A stretch of 64,000 nt of DNA from Sanderia malayensis (GCA_013076295.1 RQOL01000595.1:33140-97139); one strand, 5' to 3'; shown: positions 42,641 to 58,530, counted from the stretch's first letter. Numbers and translations: made by a program. The notes: generated from the letters alone by a model not told the origin.

Positions 42641-45600
42641 TACATCTGCATGGATATGTTTTCAGTGATATTAACATTACTGCCCACTAATTGCAGATGA
42701 ATCCACGATGTTACAGCTGAAACGAAATAATATTCACATGCGTTTGCTTTTTTGCAGTGATATTAACATTACTGTACACTTATTGCACATGATCCACGTT
42801 AATACAGCTGAAACTAAATAATATTCACATGCATTTGCTTTTTTGCAGTGATTTTAACATTACTGCACAATAATTGCCCATGAATCCACGTTTTTACAGC
42901 TGAAACTTAATAAAATACACATGCATTTCCTTATTTGCAGTGATATTAACATTACTGCACACTGATTGCACATGAATCCACGTTGTTACAGTTGGAACTA
43001 AGTAAAAGACACATCATTTGCTTATTTTCAGTGATAATAACATTACTGCACACTAATTGCACATGATTCCACGTTATTACAGCAGAAACTAAAAAATATT
43101 CACATGCATTTGCTTGTTTTCAGTGATATTAACATTATTGCACACTATTTGCACATGATTCCACGTTATTAGAGCTGAATCTAACTAAATTACACATCCA
43201 TTTGTTTGTTTGCAGTGATATTAACATCACTACACATTAATTGCACATGAATCCACGTTATTACAGCTTAAACTAAGTATGAAAGACAGGCATTTGCTTG
43301 TTTTCCGTGAGATTAACATTACTGCACACTAATTGCACTGATTCTACGTTTTTACAGTTGCAACTAAGTAAAATACATCTGCATGTATATGTTTTCAGTG
43401 ATATTAACATTACTGAGCACTAATTGCAGATGAATCCACGATGTTACAGCTGAAACGAAATAATATTTACATGCGTTTGCTTTTTTGCAGTGATATTAAC
43501 ATTACTGTACACTTATTGCACATGGATCCACGTTAATACAGCTGAAACTAAATAATATTCACATGCATTTGCTTTTTTGCAGTGATTTTACATTACTGCA
43601 CAATAATTGCCCATGAATCCACGTTTTTACAGCTGAAACTTAATAAAATACACATGCATTTCCTTATTTGCAGTGATATTAACATTACTGCACACTGATT
43701 GCACATGAATCCACGTTGTTACAGTTGTAACTAAGTAAAAGACACATCATTTGCTTATTTTCAGTGATAATAACATTACTGCACACTAATTGCACATGAT
43801 TCCACGCTATTACAGCTGAAGCTAAGTAAAATACACATGTATTTGCTTGTTTTCAGTGATATTAACATTATTGCACACTATTTGCACATGATTCCACGTT
43901 ATTAGAGCTGAAACTAACTAAATTACACATCCATTTGTTTGTTTGCAGTGATATTAACATCACTGCACACTAATTGCACATGACTCCACGTTTTTACAGT
44001 TGGAGCTAAGTAAAATACATATGCATTTACTGTTTTCAGTTATCGTAACATTATTGCACACTAATTGCACATCAATCCACGTTATTGCAGCTGAAAGTAA
44101 GTAAATTACACATGCATTTGTTTGTTTCAGTGACATTGACATTACTGCACACTTATTGTACATGAATCCATGTTGTTACAGCTGAAACTAACTAAAATTT
44201 ACATGCATTTGCCTTTTTTAATTAATATTAACAATGCTAAACACTAATTGCGCATGAATCCACGTTGTTACAGCTGAAACGAAGTAAAATACACATGCAT
44301 TTGCTTGTATGCAGTGATATTAACATTACTGCACACTAATTGCACATGAATCTACGTTATTACAGATGCAACTAAATTAAATACACATGCATCTGCTGTT
44401 TTCTGTGATATTAACATTACTGGACACTAGTTGAACATGAATCTACGTTATTACAGTTGGAACTAAGTAAAATACATCTGCATGTATATGTTTTCAGTGA
44501 TATTAACATTACTGCCCACTAATTGCAGATGAATCCACGATGTTACAGCTGAAACGAAATAATATTCACATGCGTTTGCTTTTTTGCAGTGATATTAACA
44601 TTACTGTACACTTATTGCACATGGATCCACGTTAATACAGCTGAAACTAAAATAATATTCACATGCATTTGCTTTTTTGCAGTGATTTAACATTACTGCA
44701 CAATAATTGCCCATGAATCCACGTTTTACAGCTGAAACTTTAAAATACACATGCATTTCCTTATTTGCAGTGATATTAACATTACTGCACACTGATTGCA
44801 CATGAATCCACGTTGTTACAGTTGGAACTAAGTAAAAGACACATCATTTGCTTATTTTCAGTGATAATAACATTACTGCACACTAATTGCACATGATTCC
44901 ACGCTATTACAGCTGAAACTAAAAAATATTCACATGCATTTGCTTGTTTTCAGTGATATTAACATTATTGCACACTATTTGCACATGATTCCACGTTATT
45001 AGAGCTGAATCTAACTAAATTACACATCCATTTGTTTGTTTGCAGTGATATTAACATCACTGCACACTAATTGCACAAGAATCCACGTTTTTACAGTTGG
45101 AGCTAAGTAAAATACATATGCATTTACTTGTTTTCAGTTATCTTAACATTATTGCACACTAATCGCACATCAATCCAAGTTATTACAGCTGAAACTAAGT
45201 AACATACACATGCATTTGTTTGTTTTCAGTGACATTAACATTACTGCACACTTATTGTACAGGAATCCATGTTGTTACAGCTGAAACTAATTAAAAACAC
45301 ATGGATTTGTTTGTTTGCAGTGATATTAACATTACTACACATTAATTGCACATGAATCCACGTTATTACAGCTTAAACTAAGTATGAAAGACAGGCATTT
45401 GCTTGTTTTCCGTGAGATTAACATTACTGCACACTAATTGCACCTGAATCTACGTTTTTACAGTTGCAACTAAGTAAAATACATCTGCATGTATATGTTT
45501 TCAGTGATATTAACATTACTGAGCACTAATTGCAGATGAATCCACGATGTTACAGCTGAAACGAAATAATATTTACATGCGTTTGCTTTCTTGCAGTGAT

Positions 45601-46929
45601 ATTAACATTACTGTACACTTATTGCACATGGATCCACGTTAATACAGCTGAAACTAAATAATATTCACATGCATTTGCTTTTTCGCAGTGATTTTTACAT
45701 TACTGCACAATAATTGCCATGAATCCACGTTTTTACAGCTGAAACTTAATAAAATACACATGCATTTCCTTATTTGCAGTGATATTAACATTACTGCACA
45801 CTGATTGCACATGAATCCACGTTGTTACAGTTGTAACTAAGTAAAAGACACATCATTTGCTTATTTTCAGTGATAATAACATTACTGCACACTAATTGCA
45901 CATGATTCCACGCTATTACAGCTGAAGCTAAGTAAAATACAAATGTATTTGCTTGTTTTCAGTGATATTAACATTATTGCACACTATTTGCACATGATTC
46001 CACGTTATTAGAGCTGAAACTAACTAAATTACACATCCATTTGTTTGTTTGCAGTGATATTAACATCACTGCACACTAATTGCACATGACTCCACGTTTT
46101 TACAGTTGGAGCTAAGTAAAATACATATGCATTTACTTGTTTCAGTTATCGTAACATTATTGCACACTAATTGCACATCAATCCACGTTATTGCAGCTGA
46201 AAGTAAGTAAATTACACATGCATTTGTTTGTTTTCAGTGACATTGACATTACTGCACACTTATTGTACATGAATCCATGTTGTTACAGCTGAAACTAACT
46301 AAAATTTACATGCATTTGCCTTTTTTAATTAATATTAACAATGCTAACACTAATTGCGCATGAATCCACGTTGTTACAGCTGAAACGAAGTAAAATACAC
46401 ATGCATTTGCTTGTATGCAGTGATATTAACATTACTGCACACTAATTGCACATGAATCTACGTTATTACAGATGCAACTAAATTAAATACACATGCATCT
46501 GCTTGTTTTCTGTGATATTAACATTACTGGACACTAGTTGAACATGAATCTACGTTATTACAGTTGAACTAAGTAAAATACATCTGCATGTATATGTTTT
46601 CAGTGATATTAACATTACTGCCCACTAATTGCAGATGAATCCACGTTGTTACAGCTGAAACGAAATAATATTCACACGCGTTTGCTTTTTTGCAGTGATA
46701 TTAACATTACTGTACACTTATTGCACATGAATCCACGTTAATACAGCTGAAACTAAATAATATTCACATGCATTTGCTTTTTTGCAGTGATTTTAACATT
46801 ACTGCACAATAATTGCCCATGAATCCACGTTTTTACAGCTGAAACTTAATAAAATACACATGCATTTCCTTATTTGCAGTGATATTAACATTACTGCACA
46901 CTGATTGCACATGAATCCACGTTGTTACA
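42641..46929 (+). repeat. Locally amplified satellite segment with 1.83 and 2.1 kb offsets
   Basis: About 43,228-44,818 is repeated at about 45,335-46,924. Private markers agree at one offset: GAGCACTAATTG at 43,415 and 45,521, and TACACATTAA at 43,231 and 45,336. Separately, 42,640-43,200 resembles 44,470-45,040 at an offset of about 1.83 kb; both carry the private marker CTGAATCTAACTAAATT (near 43,175 and 45,007). Offsets of 20 and 23 monomers point to unequal exchange in register with the monomer. Confidence 0.85.
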
Positions 46930-48110
46930 GCTGAAACTAACTAAATTACACATGCATTTGTTTATATGCAGTGATATTAACATTACTGCACACTAATTGC
47001 ACATGAATCTACGTTATTACAGATGCAACTAAATAAAATACACATGCATCTGCTTGTTTTCTGTGATATTAACATTACTGGACACTAGTTGAACATGAAT
47101 CTACGCTATTACAGTTGGAACTAAGTAAAATACATCTGCATGTATATGTTTTCAGTGATATTAACATTACTGCCACTAATTGCAGATGAATCCACGTTGT
47201 TACAGCTGAAACGAAATAATATTCACATGCATTTGCTTTTTTGCAGTGATATCAACATTACTGTACACTTATTGCACATGAATCCACGTTAATACAGCTG
47301 AAACTAACTAAATTACACATGCATTTGTTTGTATGCAGTGATATTAACATTACTGCACACTAATTGCACATGAATGTACGTTATTAAAGATGCAACTAAA
47401 AAAAATACACATGCATCTGCTTGTTTTCTGTGATATTAACATTACTGGACACTAGTTGAACATGAATCTACGTTATTACAGTTGGAACTAAGTAAAATAC
47501 ATCTGCATGTATATGTTTTCAGTGATATTAACATTACTGCCCACTAATTGCAGATGAATCCACGTTGTTACAGCTGAAACGAAATAATATTCACATGCAT
47601 TTGCTTTTTGCAGTGATATTCACATTACTGTACACTTATTGCACATGAATCCACGTTAATACAGCTGAAACTAACTAAATTACACATGCATTTGTTTGTA
47701 TGCAGTGATATTAACATTACTGCACACTAATTGCACATGAATCTACGTTATTACAGATGCAACTAAATAAAATACACATGCATCTGCTTGTTTTCTGTGA
47801 TATTAACATTACTGGACACTAGTTGAACATGAATCTACGTTATTACAGTTGGAACAAAGTAAAATACATCTGCATGTATATGTTTTCAGTGATATTAACA
47901 TTACTGCCCACTAATTGCAGATGAATCCACGTTGTTACAGTTGAAACGAAATAATATTCACATGCATTTGCTTTTTGCAGTGATATTAACATTACTGTAC
48001 ACTTTTTGCACATGAATCCACGTTAATACAGCTGAAACTAACTAAATTACACATGCATTTGTTTGTATGCAGTGATATTAACATTACTGCACACTAATTG
48101 CACATGAATC
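46930..48110 (+). repeat. Tetrameric higher-order repeat, copy 3
   Basis: GGACACTAG monomers occur at 47,080, 47,447 and 47,814, steps of 367 bp, with an earlier one at 46,529 (551 bp, six monomers). The four monomer types and their order are the same as at 8.3-10.6 kb. The run ends at about 48,110, where GGCACATGAG monomers follow. Confidence 0.87.
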
Positions 48111-50700
48111 CACGTTATTACAGCTGAAACTAAGTAAACTACACATGCATTTGCGTGTTTTCAGTGATATTAATACTACTGCACACTAATGGCACATGAG
48201 TGCACTTTATTACAGTTCAAAGTAAGTAAAATACACATGCATTTGCATGTTTTCAGTGATATTAACATTACTGCACAGTAATGCACCTGAATCCACGTTG
48301 TTACACTCAAACTAAGTAAAATACACATGCATTGGCTTGTTTTCAGTATATTAACATTACTGCACCTAATTGGACATTAATCAACGTTATTACAGATGAA
48401 ACTAACTAAATTAAACATGCATTTGTTTGTTTGCAGTGATATTAACATTACTGCACACTTATTGCACATGAATCCACGATAATACAGCTAATACTAAATA
48501 AAATACACATGCATTTGCTTGTTTTCAGTGATATTATCATTAGTGCACACTAATTGCACATGAATCCACGTTGTTACAGCTCAAACTAAGTAAAATACAC
48601 ATGGATTTGCTTGTTTTCAGTGATTTAACATTACTGCACACTAATGCACATGTATCCACGTTATTACAGCTGAAACTAATAAAATACACATGCATTTGCC
48701 TATTTGCAGTGATATTGACATTACTGCACACTAATTGCACATGAATCCACGTTATTACAGCTAAAACTAAATAAAATACACATGCATTTGTTTGTATGCA
48801 GTGATATTAACATTACTGCACACTAATTCGACATGAATCAACGTTATTACAGCTGAAACTAAGTAAAATACACATGCATTTGCTTCTTTTTAGTGATATT
48901 CACATTACTCAAACTAATTGCACATGAATCCACGTTGTTACAGCTGAAACTAACTAAATACGAATGCATTTGTTTTGCAGTGATATTGACATTACTGCAC
49001 ACTAATTGCACATGATCACGTTATTACAGCTGAAACTAAGTAAAATACACATGCATTTGCTTCGTTTTATTGATATTAACATTACTCGAACAAATTGCAC
49101 ATAAATCCACATTATTACATAACAGTTGAATAAGTAAATATAAAATACACATGCATTTGCGTGTTTTCAGTGATATTTGCACACTGCATACTAATTGGAT
49201 ATAATCCACGTTATTACAGATAAAACTAAGTAAAATACACATGCATTTGCTTGTTTTCATGCTACTAACATTACTGAAAACTAGTTCACATGAATCTACG
49301 TTTTTACAGTTGGAACTAAGTTATATACATCTGCATGTACTTGTTTTCAGTGATATTAACATTACTGCCCACTAATTGCAGATGAATCCACGTTATTACA
49401 GATGAAACTAAGTAAAATAACATGCATTTGTTTGTTTTCATTGCTATTAACATTACTACACTAATTGCACATGATTCCATGTTATTAGAGCTGAAACTAA
49501 CTAAAATACACATGCATTTGTTTGTTTCAGTGATATTAACATTACTGTACACTAATTGCACATGAATCCACGTTATTACAGCTCTAACTAAGTAAGAAAG
49601 ACAAGCACTTGGTTGTTTTCAGCGATATTAACACTACTGCACACTAATTGCACATGAATCCACGTTATTACAGCCTAAACTAAGTAAGAAAGACAGGCAT
49701 TTGCGTGTGTTTCAGTGATATTAAAACTACTGCACACTAATTGCACATGAATCATGTTTTGCAGATGCAACTAAATAAAATACACATGCATCTGCTTGTT
49801 TTTAATGATATTAACATTACTGCACACTAATTGCACATGAATCCACGTTATTACAGCTGAAACTAAATAAAATACACATGCATTTGCTTTTGTGCAGTAA
49901 TTTCAACATTACTGCACAAAAAATTGCACATGAATCCACGTTGTTACAGCTGAAACATACTAAATTACCATGCATTTGTTTGTTTGCAGTGATATTAACA
50001 TTAGTGCACACTAATTGCACATGAATCCACGTTTTACAGCTGAAACTAAATAAAATACACATGCATTTCCTTGTTTGCAGTGATATTAACATTACTGCAC
50101 ACTAATTGCACATGAATCCACATTGTTACAGCTGAAACTAACTAAATACACATGCATTTGTTTTTCATGCAGTGATATTAACATTACTGCACACTAACTG
50201 CACATGTTCCACGTTATTACAGCTGAAACTAAATAAATACACATGCATTTGCCTATTTGCAGTGATATTGAACATTACTGCACACTAATTGCACATGAAT
50301 CCACGTTATTACAGCTAAACTAATAAAATACACATGCATTTGCTGTTGTCAGTGAATGTTATCATTACTGCCACAGTAATGGAACATGAATCCACGTTGT
50401 TATAAGCTGAAACAGAGTAAATTACCATGCATTTGTTTGTTTGCAGTCATATTAACATTACTGCACACTATGCACATGAATCCACGTTTTTACAGCTGAA
50501 ACTAAATAAAATACACATGCATTTCCTTGTTTGCAGTATATTAACATTACTGCACACTAATTGCACATGAATCCACATTGTGCAGCTGAAACTAACTAAA
50601 TTAAACACTGCATTTGTTTGTATGCAGTGATATTAACATTACTGCACACTAACTGCACATGTATCCACGTTATTACAGCTGAAACTAATAAAATAACATG
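48111..50700 (+). repeat. Satellite segment between the tetramer array and superunit copy 3
   Basis: Mixed B/C types are present, including CGATAATACAGC (48,478), ATTCACATTACTC (about 48,900) and GATATTTGCAC (49,170). From about 49,260 it is colinear with 25,040-26,430. Small deletions become common after 50,140. No gene was seen. Confidence 0.8.
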
Positions 50701-53700
50701 CATTAGCCTATTGCAGTGATATTGACATTACTGCACACTAATTGCACATGAATCCACGTTATTACAGCTAAAACTAAATAAAATACACATGCATTTGCTT
50801 GTTTCAGTGATTTATCATTACTGCAAAGTAATGGAACATGAATCCAGTGTTATAGCTGAAACAAAGTAAAGTACACATGCATTTGCTTGTTTAGTGATAT
50901 TAACATTACTTCACACTATTGCACTGAATCCACGTTGTTTACAGCTGAAACTAACTAAGAAAGACATGCATTGCTTTGTTTTCATGATATTAACATACTT
51001 CACACTAATTGGACATGAATCAACGTTATTACAGCTGAAACGATATAAATTAACATGCATTTGTTTGTTTTGCAGTGATATTTACATTACTGCATACTAA
51101 TTGCGCATGAATCTACGTTATTACAGTTCAATAGGTAAAATACACATGCATCTGCTTGTTTTAGTGATATTAACATTACTGCACACTAATTGCACATGAA
51201 TGTACGTTTTTACAGTTGCAACTAAGTAAAATACATATGCATTGCTTGTTTTCCGTGATATTAACATTACTGCACACTTATTGTACACGAATCCACGTTA
51301 TTTACAGCTTAAACTAAAAAATACACATGCATTTACTTGTTTCATGATATAACATGCGTGCACACTAATTGCACATGAATCGTTGTTACAGCTGAAACAA
51401 ACTAATATACACATGCATTTGTTTGTTTTCAGTGATATTAACAATTACTGCACACTAATTGCACATGAATCCACGTATTACAGCTGAAACTAAGTAAAAT
51501 ACACATTCATTTGCTTGTTTTCAGTGATATTAACTTTACTGCAAACTAATTGCACATGAATCCACTTTATTACAGCTAAACTAACTAAAAGAACATGCAT
51601 TTGTTTGTTTTCAGTGATATTAAATTACTGCAACTAATTGCACACGAACACGTTTTTAGAGCAAACTAAGTAAATACACATGCATTTGCTTGTTTTCAAT
51701 GATATTAACTTACTTCACACTAATTGCATATGAATCCACGTTATTACAGCTGAAACTAACTAAATTAAACATGCATTTGTTTGTTTGCAGTGATATTAAC
51801 ATTACTGCACACTAATTGCACATGAATCCACGTTGTTACAGCTCAAACTATGTAAAATACACATGCATTTGCATGTTTTCAGTGATGCTAAAATTACTGC
51901 ACACTAATTGCACATGAATCCACGTTATTACAGCTCAAACTAAACAAAATACACATGCATTTGCTTGTTTGCAGTGATATTAACATTACTGCACACAAAT
52001 TGCACATGAATCCACGTTGTTACAGCTCAAACTAAATAAAATACACAGGCATTTGCTTGTTTGCAGTAATATTAACATTACTGCACGCTAATTACACATC
52101 AATCGTTGTTACAGCTGAAACTAACTAATTTACACATGCATTTGTTTGTTTGCAGTGATATTAACATCACTGCACACTAATTGCACACGAACCCACGTTT
52201 TTAGTGCACAAACTAAGTAAAATACACATGCATTTGCTTGTTTTCAATGATATTAACATTACTCCACACTAATTGCACATGAATCTACGTTATTACAGTT
52301 CCAATTAAGTAAAATACAAATGCATTTGCTTGTTTTCAACGATATTAACATTACTGCACACTAATTGTACATGAATGTACCTTTTTACAGTTGCAACTAA
52401 GTAAAATACATATGCATTACTTGTGTTCTGTGATATTAACATTACTGCACACTATTGTACACAATACACGTTATTACAGCTTGAACTAAACAAAATACAT
52501 GCATTTGCTTGTTTGCATTGAATTAACATTACTGCACACTAATTGCACATGAATCCACGTTGTTACAGCTGAAACTAACTAAATACACATACATTTGTTT
52601 GTTTGCAGTGATTTAACATTACTGCACACTAATTGCATGAATCCACGTTATTATAATAATTAATAAATACAAATGCATTTGCTTGTTTGCAGTGATATTA
52701 ACATTACTGCACACTAATTGGACATGAATACCTTTCTACAGTGCAACTAAGTAAATACATATGCATTTACTTGTGTTCTGTGATATTAACATTACTGCAC
52801 ACTATTGCACGAATCCACGTTATTACAGCTTAAACTAACAAAATACACATGCATTTGCTTGTTTGCAGTGATATTAACATTACTGCACACTAATTGCACA
52901 TGAATCCGTTGTTACAGCTGAAACTAACTAAATTACACATACATTTGTTTGTTTGCAGTGATATTAACATTACTGCCACTAATTGCACATGAATCTACGT
53001 TATTACAGCTGAAACTAACTAAGAAACATGCATCTGCTTGTTTTCAGTGATGTTAACATTACCACACTAATTGGATATGAATCAACGTTATTACAGCTGA
53101 AACTAACTAATTAACATGCCTTTGTTTGTTTGCAGTGATATTAACATTACTCCACACAATTGCACATGAATCCACATTTTACAGCTCAAACTAAGTAAAA
53201 TACACATGTATTGCATGTTTGCATGATTTAACATTACTGCACACTAATTGCACATGAATCCACGTTGTTACAGCTGAAACTAACTAAATACACATATTTG
53301 TTTGTTTGAGTGATATTAACATTACTGCACACTAATTGCACATGAATCCACGTTATTACAGCTGAAACTAACTAAAAACATGCATTGCTTGTTTTTTGAT
53401 GTTAACATTACTGCACACTAATTGCACATGAATCCACGTTATTACAACTGAAACTAAATAAAATACACATGCATTTGCTTGTTTGCAGTGATATTAACAT
53501 TACTGCACACTAATTACACACGAATCCAAGTTATTACAGCTCAAACTAAGTAAAATACACATGCATTTGCTTGTTTTCAGTGATATTAACATTACTGCAA
53601 ACTAATTGACATGAATCACGTTATTACAGCTAAAACTAACTAAATTAAACATGCATTTGTTTGTTTTCAGTGATATTAAATTACTGCACTAATTGCACAC

Positions 53701-56700
53701 GAACCACGTTTTAGAGCACAAACTAAGTAAAATACACATGCATTTGCTTGTTTTCAATGATATTAACATTACTACACTAATTGGATATGAATCAACGTTA
53801 TTACAGCTGAAACTAACTAAATTAACATGCATTCGTTTGTTTGCAGTGATATTAACATTACTGCACACTAATTGCATGAATCTACGTTATTACAGTTCAA
53901 TTAAGTAAAATACAATGCATTTGCTTGTTTTCAATGATATTAACATTACTGCACACTAATTGGACATCAATGTACGTTTTTACAGTTGCAACTAAGTAAA
54001 GTACATATGCATTTACTTGTTTAGTGATATTAACATTACTGCACACTTATTGTACACGAATCCACATTATTACAGCTTAAACTAACAAATACACATGCAT
54101 TTGCTTGTTTGCAGTGATATTACATGAATGTACGTTTTTACAGTTGCAACTAAGTAAAATACATGCATTTACTTGTTTTCTGATATTAACATTACTGCAC
54201 ACTTATTGTACACGAATCCACGTTGTTACAGCTTAAACTAAAAAAATACACATGCATTTGCTTGTTTGCAGTGATATTAACATTACTGCAACTAATTGCA
54301 CATGAATCCACGTATTACAGCTCTAACTAAGTAAGAAAGACAGGCACTTGCGTGTTTTCAGTGATATTAACACTACTGCACACTATTGCACATGAGTCCA
54401 CTTTATTACAGTTGAAAGTAAGTAAATATACATGCATTTGCTTGTTTTCAATGATATTAACATTACTCCACACTAATTGCACATGAATCTACGTTATTAC
54501 AGTTCCTAAGTAAAATACATGCATTTGCTTGTTTTCAGTGATATTAACATTACTGCACACTAATTGCACATGAATCCACGTTGTTACAGCTCAATAAGTA
54601 AATACACATGCATTTGCTGTTTGCAGTGATATTAACATTACTGCACACAAATTGCACATGAATCCACGTGTTACAGCTCAAACTAAATAAATACACAGCA
54701 TTTGCTTGTTTGCAGTAATATTAACATTACTGCACGCTAATTACACATCAATCGTTGTTACAGCTGAAACTAACTAATTTACACATGCATTTGTTTGTTT
54801 GCAGTGATATTAACATCACTGCACACTAATTGCACACGAACCCACGTTTTTAGTGCACAAACTAAGTAAAATACACATGCATTTGCTTGTTTTCAATGAT
54901 ATTAACATTACTCCACACTAATTGCACATGAATCTACGTTATTACAGTTCCAATTAAGTAAAATACAAATGCATTTGCTTGTTTTCAACGATATTAACAT
55001 TACTGCACACTAATTGGACATGAATGTCCGTTTTTACAGTTGCAACTAAGTAAGATACACATGCATGTGCATGTTTGCATTGAATTAACATTACTGCACA
55101 CTAATTGTACATGAATCCACGCTTTACAGCTGAAACTAACTAAATTACACATGCATTTGCTTGTTTGCAGTGATATTAACATTAGTGCACACTAATTACA
55201 CATGAATCGTTGTTACAGCTGAACAAACTAATATACACATGCATTTGTTTGTTTGCAGTGATATTAACATTACTGCACACTAATTGCACACGAATCCATG
55301 TAATTACAGCTCAAACTAAGTAAAATACACATTCATTTGCTTGTTTGCAGTGATATTAACATTGGTGCACACTAATTACACATGAATCGTTGTTACAGCT
55401 GAAACAAACAAATATACACATGCATTTGTTTGTTTGCAGTTATATTAACATTACTGCACACTAATTGCACACGAATCCACGTAATTACAGCTCAAACTAA
55501 GTAAAATACACATTCATTTGCTTGTTTCAGTGATATTAACATTACTGCAACTAATTGGACATGAATCAACTTTATTACAGCTAAACGAACTAAATTAAAC
55601 ATGCATTTGTTTGTTTTCAGTGATATTAACATTACTGCAACTAATTGCACACGAACCCACGTTTTAGAGCACAAACTAAGTAAATACACATGCATTTGCT
55701 TGTTTTCAATGATATTAACATTACTTCACACTAATTGGATATGAATCAATGTTATTACAGCTGAAACTAACTAAATTAAACATGCATTTGTTGTTTGCAG
55801 TGATATTAACATTACTGCACACTAATTGCACATGAATCCACGTGGTTACAGCTCAAACTATGTAAAATACACATGCATTTGCATGTTTTCAGTGATGCTA
55901 AATTACTGCACACTAATTGCACATGAATCCACGTTATTACAGCTCAAACTAAACAAAATGCACATGCACTTGCTTGTTTGCAGTGATATTAACATTACTG
56001 CACACAAATTGCACATGAATCCACGTTGTTACAGCTCAAAAATAGAATACACAGGCATTTGCTTGTTTGCAGTAATATTAACATTACTGCACGCTAATTA
56101 CACATCAATCGTTGTTACAGCTGAAACTAACTAATTACACATGCATTTGTTTGTTTGCAGTGATATTAACATCACTGCACACTAATTGCACACGAACCAC
56201 GTTTTTAGTGCACAAACTAAGTAAAATACACATGCATTTGCTTGTTTTCAATGATATTAACATTACTCACACTAATTGCACATGAATCTACTGTTATTAC
56301 AGTTCCAATTAAGTAAAATACAAATGCATTTGCTTGTTTTCAACGATATTAACATTACTGCACACTAATTGGAAATGAATTGTACGTTTTACAGTTGCAA
56401 CTAAGTAAGATACACATGCATGTGCATGTTTGCATTGAATTTAACGTTACTGCACACTAATTGGACATGAATGTACCTTTTACAGTTGCAACTAAGTAAA
56501 ATACATATGCATTTACTTGTGTTCTGTGATATTAACATTACTGCACACTTATTGTACACCAATACACGTTATTACAGCTTGAACTAACAAAAACACATGC
56601 ATTTGCTTGTTTGCATTGAAATAAACATTACTGCACACTAATTGCACATGAATCCACGTTGTTAAACTGAAACTAACTAAATACACATACATTTATTTGT

Positions 56701-58530
56701 TTGCAGTGATTTTAACATTACTGCACACTAATTTCTCATGAATCCACGTTATTATAATTCCAATTAAGTAAAATACAAATGCATTTGCTTGTTTTCAATG
56801 ATATTAACATTAATGCACACTAATTGGACATGAATGTACCTTTTTACAGTTGCAACTAAGTAAAATACATATGCATTTACTTGTGTTCTGTGATATTAAC
56901 ATACTGCACACTTATTGTACACGAATCCACGTTATTACAGCTCAAACTAAGTAAAATACACATTGATTTGCTTGTTTTCAGTGATATTAACATTACTGCA
57001 CACTAATTGCACATGAACCCACGTTTTTAGTGCACAAACTAAGTAAAATACACATGCATTTGCTTTTTTCAATGATATTAACATTATGCCACACTAATTG
57101 CACATGAATTTACGTTATTACAGTTCCAATTAGTAAAATACAAATGCATTTGCTTGTTTTCAATGATATTAACATTATTGCACACTAATTGGACATGAAT
57201 GTACCTTTTTACAGTTGCAACTAACTAATTTACACATAGATTTGTTTGTTTTCAGTGATGTTAACATTACTACACACTAATTGCACATGAATCCACGTTA
57301 TTACAACTGAAACTAAATAAAATACACATGCATTTGCTTGTTTGCAGTGATAATAACATTAGTGCACACTAACTACACATGAATGGTTTTACAGCTGAAA
57401 CTAACTAATTACACATGCATTTGTTGTTTGTAGTGATATTTATTACTGCACACTAATTGCACACGAATCCACGTTATTACAGCTCAAACTAAGTAAAATA
57501 CACATTGATTTGCTTGTTTTCAGTGATATTAACATTACTGCACACTAATTGCACATGAATTTACGTTATTACAGTTCCAATTAAGTGAATACAATGCATT
57601 TGCTTGTTTCAATGATATTAACATTATTGCACACTAATTGACATGAATGTACCTTTTACAGTTGCAACTAACTAATATACACATGCATTTGTTTGTTTGC
57701 ATTATTAACATTACTGCACACTAATTGCACACGAATCCACGTTATTACAGCTCAAACTAAGTAAAATACACATTCATTTGCTTGTTTTCAGTGATATTAA
57801 CATTACTGCAAACTAATTGGACATGAATCAACTTTATTACAGCTAAAACTAACTAAATTAAACATGCATTTGTTTGTTTTCAGTGATATTAACATTACTG
57901 CAAGTAATTGCACACACCACGTTTTAGAGCACAAACTAAGTAAAATACACATGCATTTGCTTGTTTTCAGATATTAACATTTACGTCACATAATTGGATA
58001 TGAATCAACGTTATTACAGCTGAAACTAACTAAATTAAACATGCATTTGTTTGTTTGCAGTGATATTAATATTACTGCACACTAATTGCACATGAATCCA
58101 GTAGTTACAGCTCAAACTATAATACACATGCATTTGCATGTTTTCAGTGATGCTAAAATTACTGCACACTAATTGCACATGAATCCACGTTATTATGGTC
58201 AAACTAAACAAATACACATGCATTTGCTTGTTTGCAGTGATATTACATTACTGCACACAAATTGCACATGAATCCACGTTGTTACAGCTCAACAACTAAA
58301 TACACAGGCATTTGCTTGTTTGCAGTAATATTAACATTACTGCACGCTAATTACAACATCAATCGTTGTTACAGCTGAAACTAACTAATTACACATGCAT
58401 TTGTTTGTTTGCAGTGATATTAACATTACTGCACACTAATTGCACACACCCACGTTTTTAGTGCACAAACTAAGTAAAATACACATGCATTTGCTTGTCT
58501 TCAATGAATATTAACATTGCTGCACACTAA
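50701..58530 (+). repeat. Satellite block A, superunit copy 3
   Basis: CATTAGCC at 50,701 opens this copy. The order follows copies 1 and 2, with the 71 bp-type deleted monomer at 54,115 and the uninterrupted retroelement target at 56,145/56,146. The stretch 56,115-58,530 parallels 4,350-6,500. Patches at 50,700-51,720 and 52,420-54,720 are rich in short deletions, while 51,780-52,400 and 54,740-56,000 are nearly clean. Confidence 0.86.
54115..54183 (+). repeat. Deleted satellite monomer (copy 3)
   Basis: GATATTACATGAATGTACG shows the same deletion as at 2,775 and 29,694, with further one- and two-base losses downstream. It is the third copy of the shared lesion and lies about 24.4 kb after the second. 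Confidence 0.8.

Noticed and set aside
55826..56134. Plus-strand reading frames in the satellite, such as this 102-codon one
   Set aside because: Same reason: translated monomers joined across chance indels. Long only where deletions removed stops.
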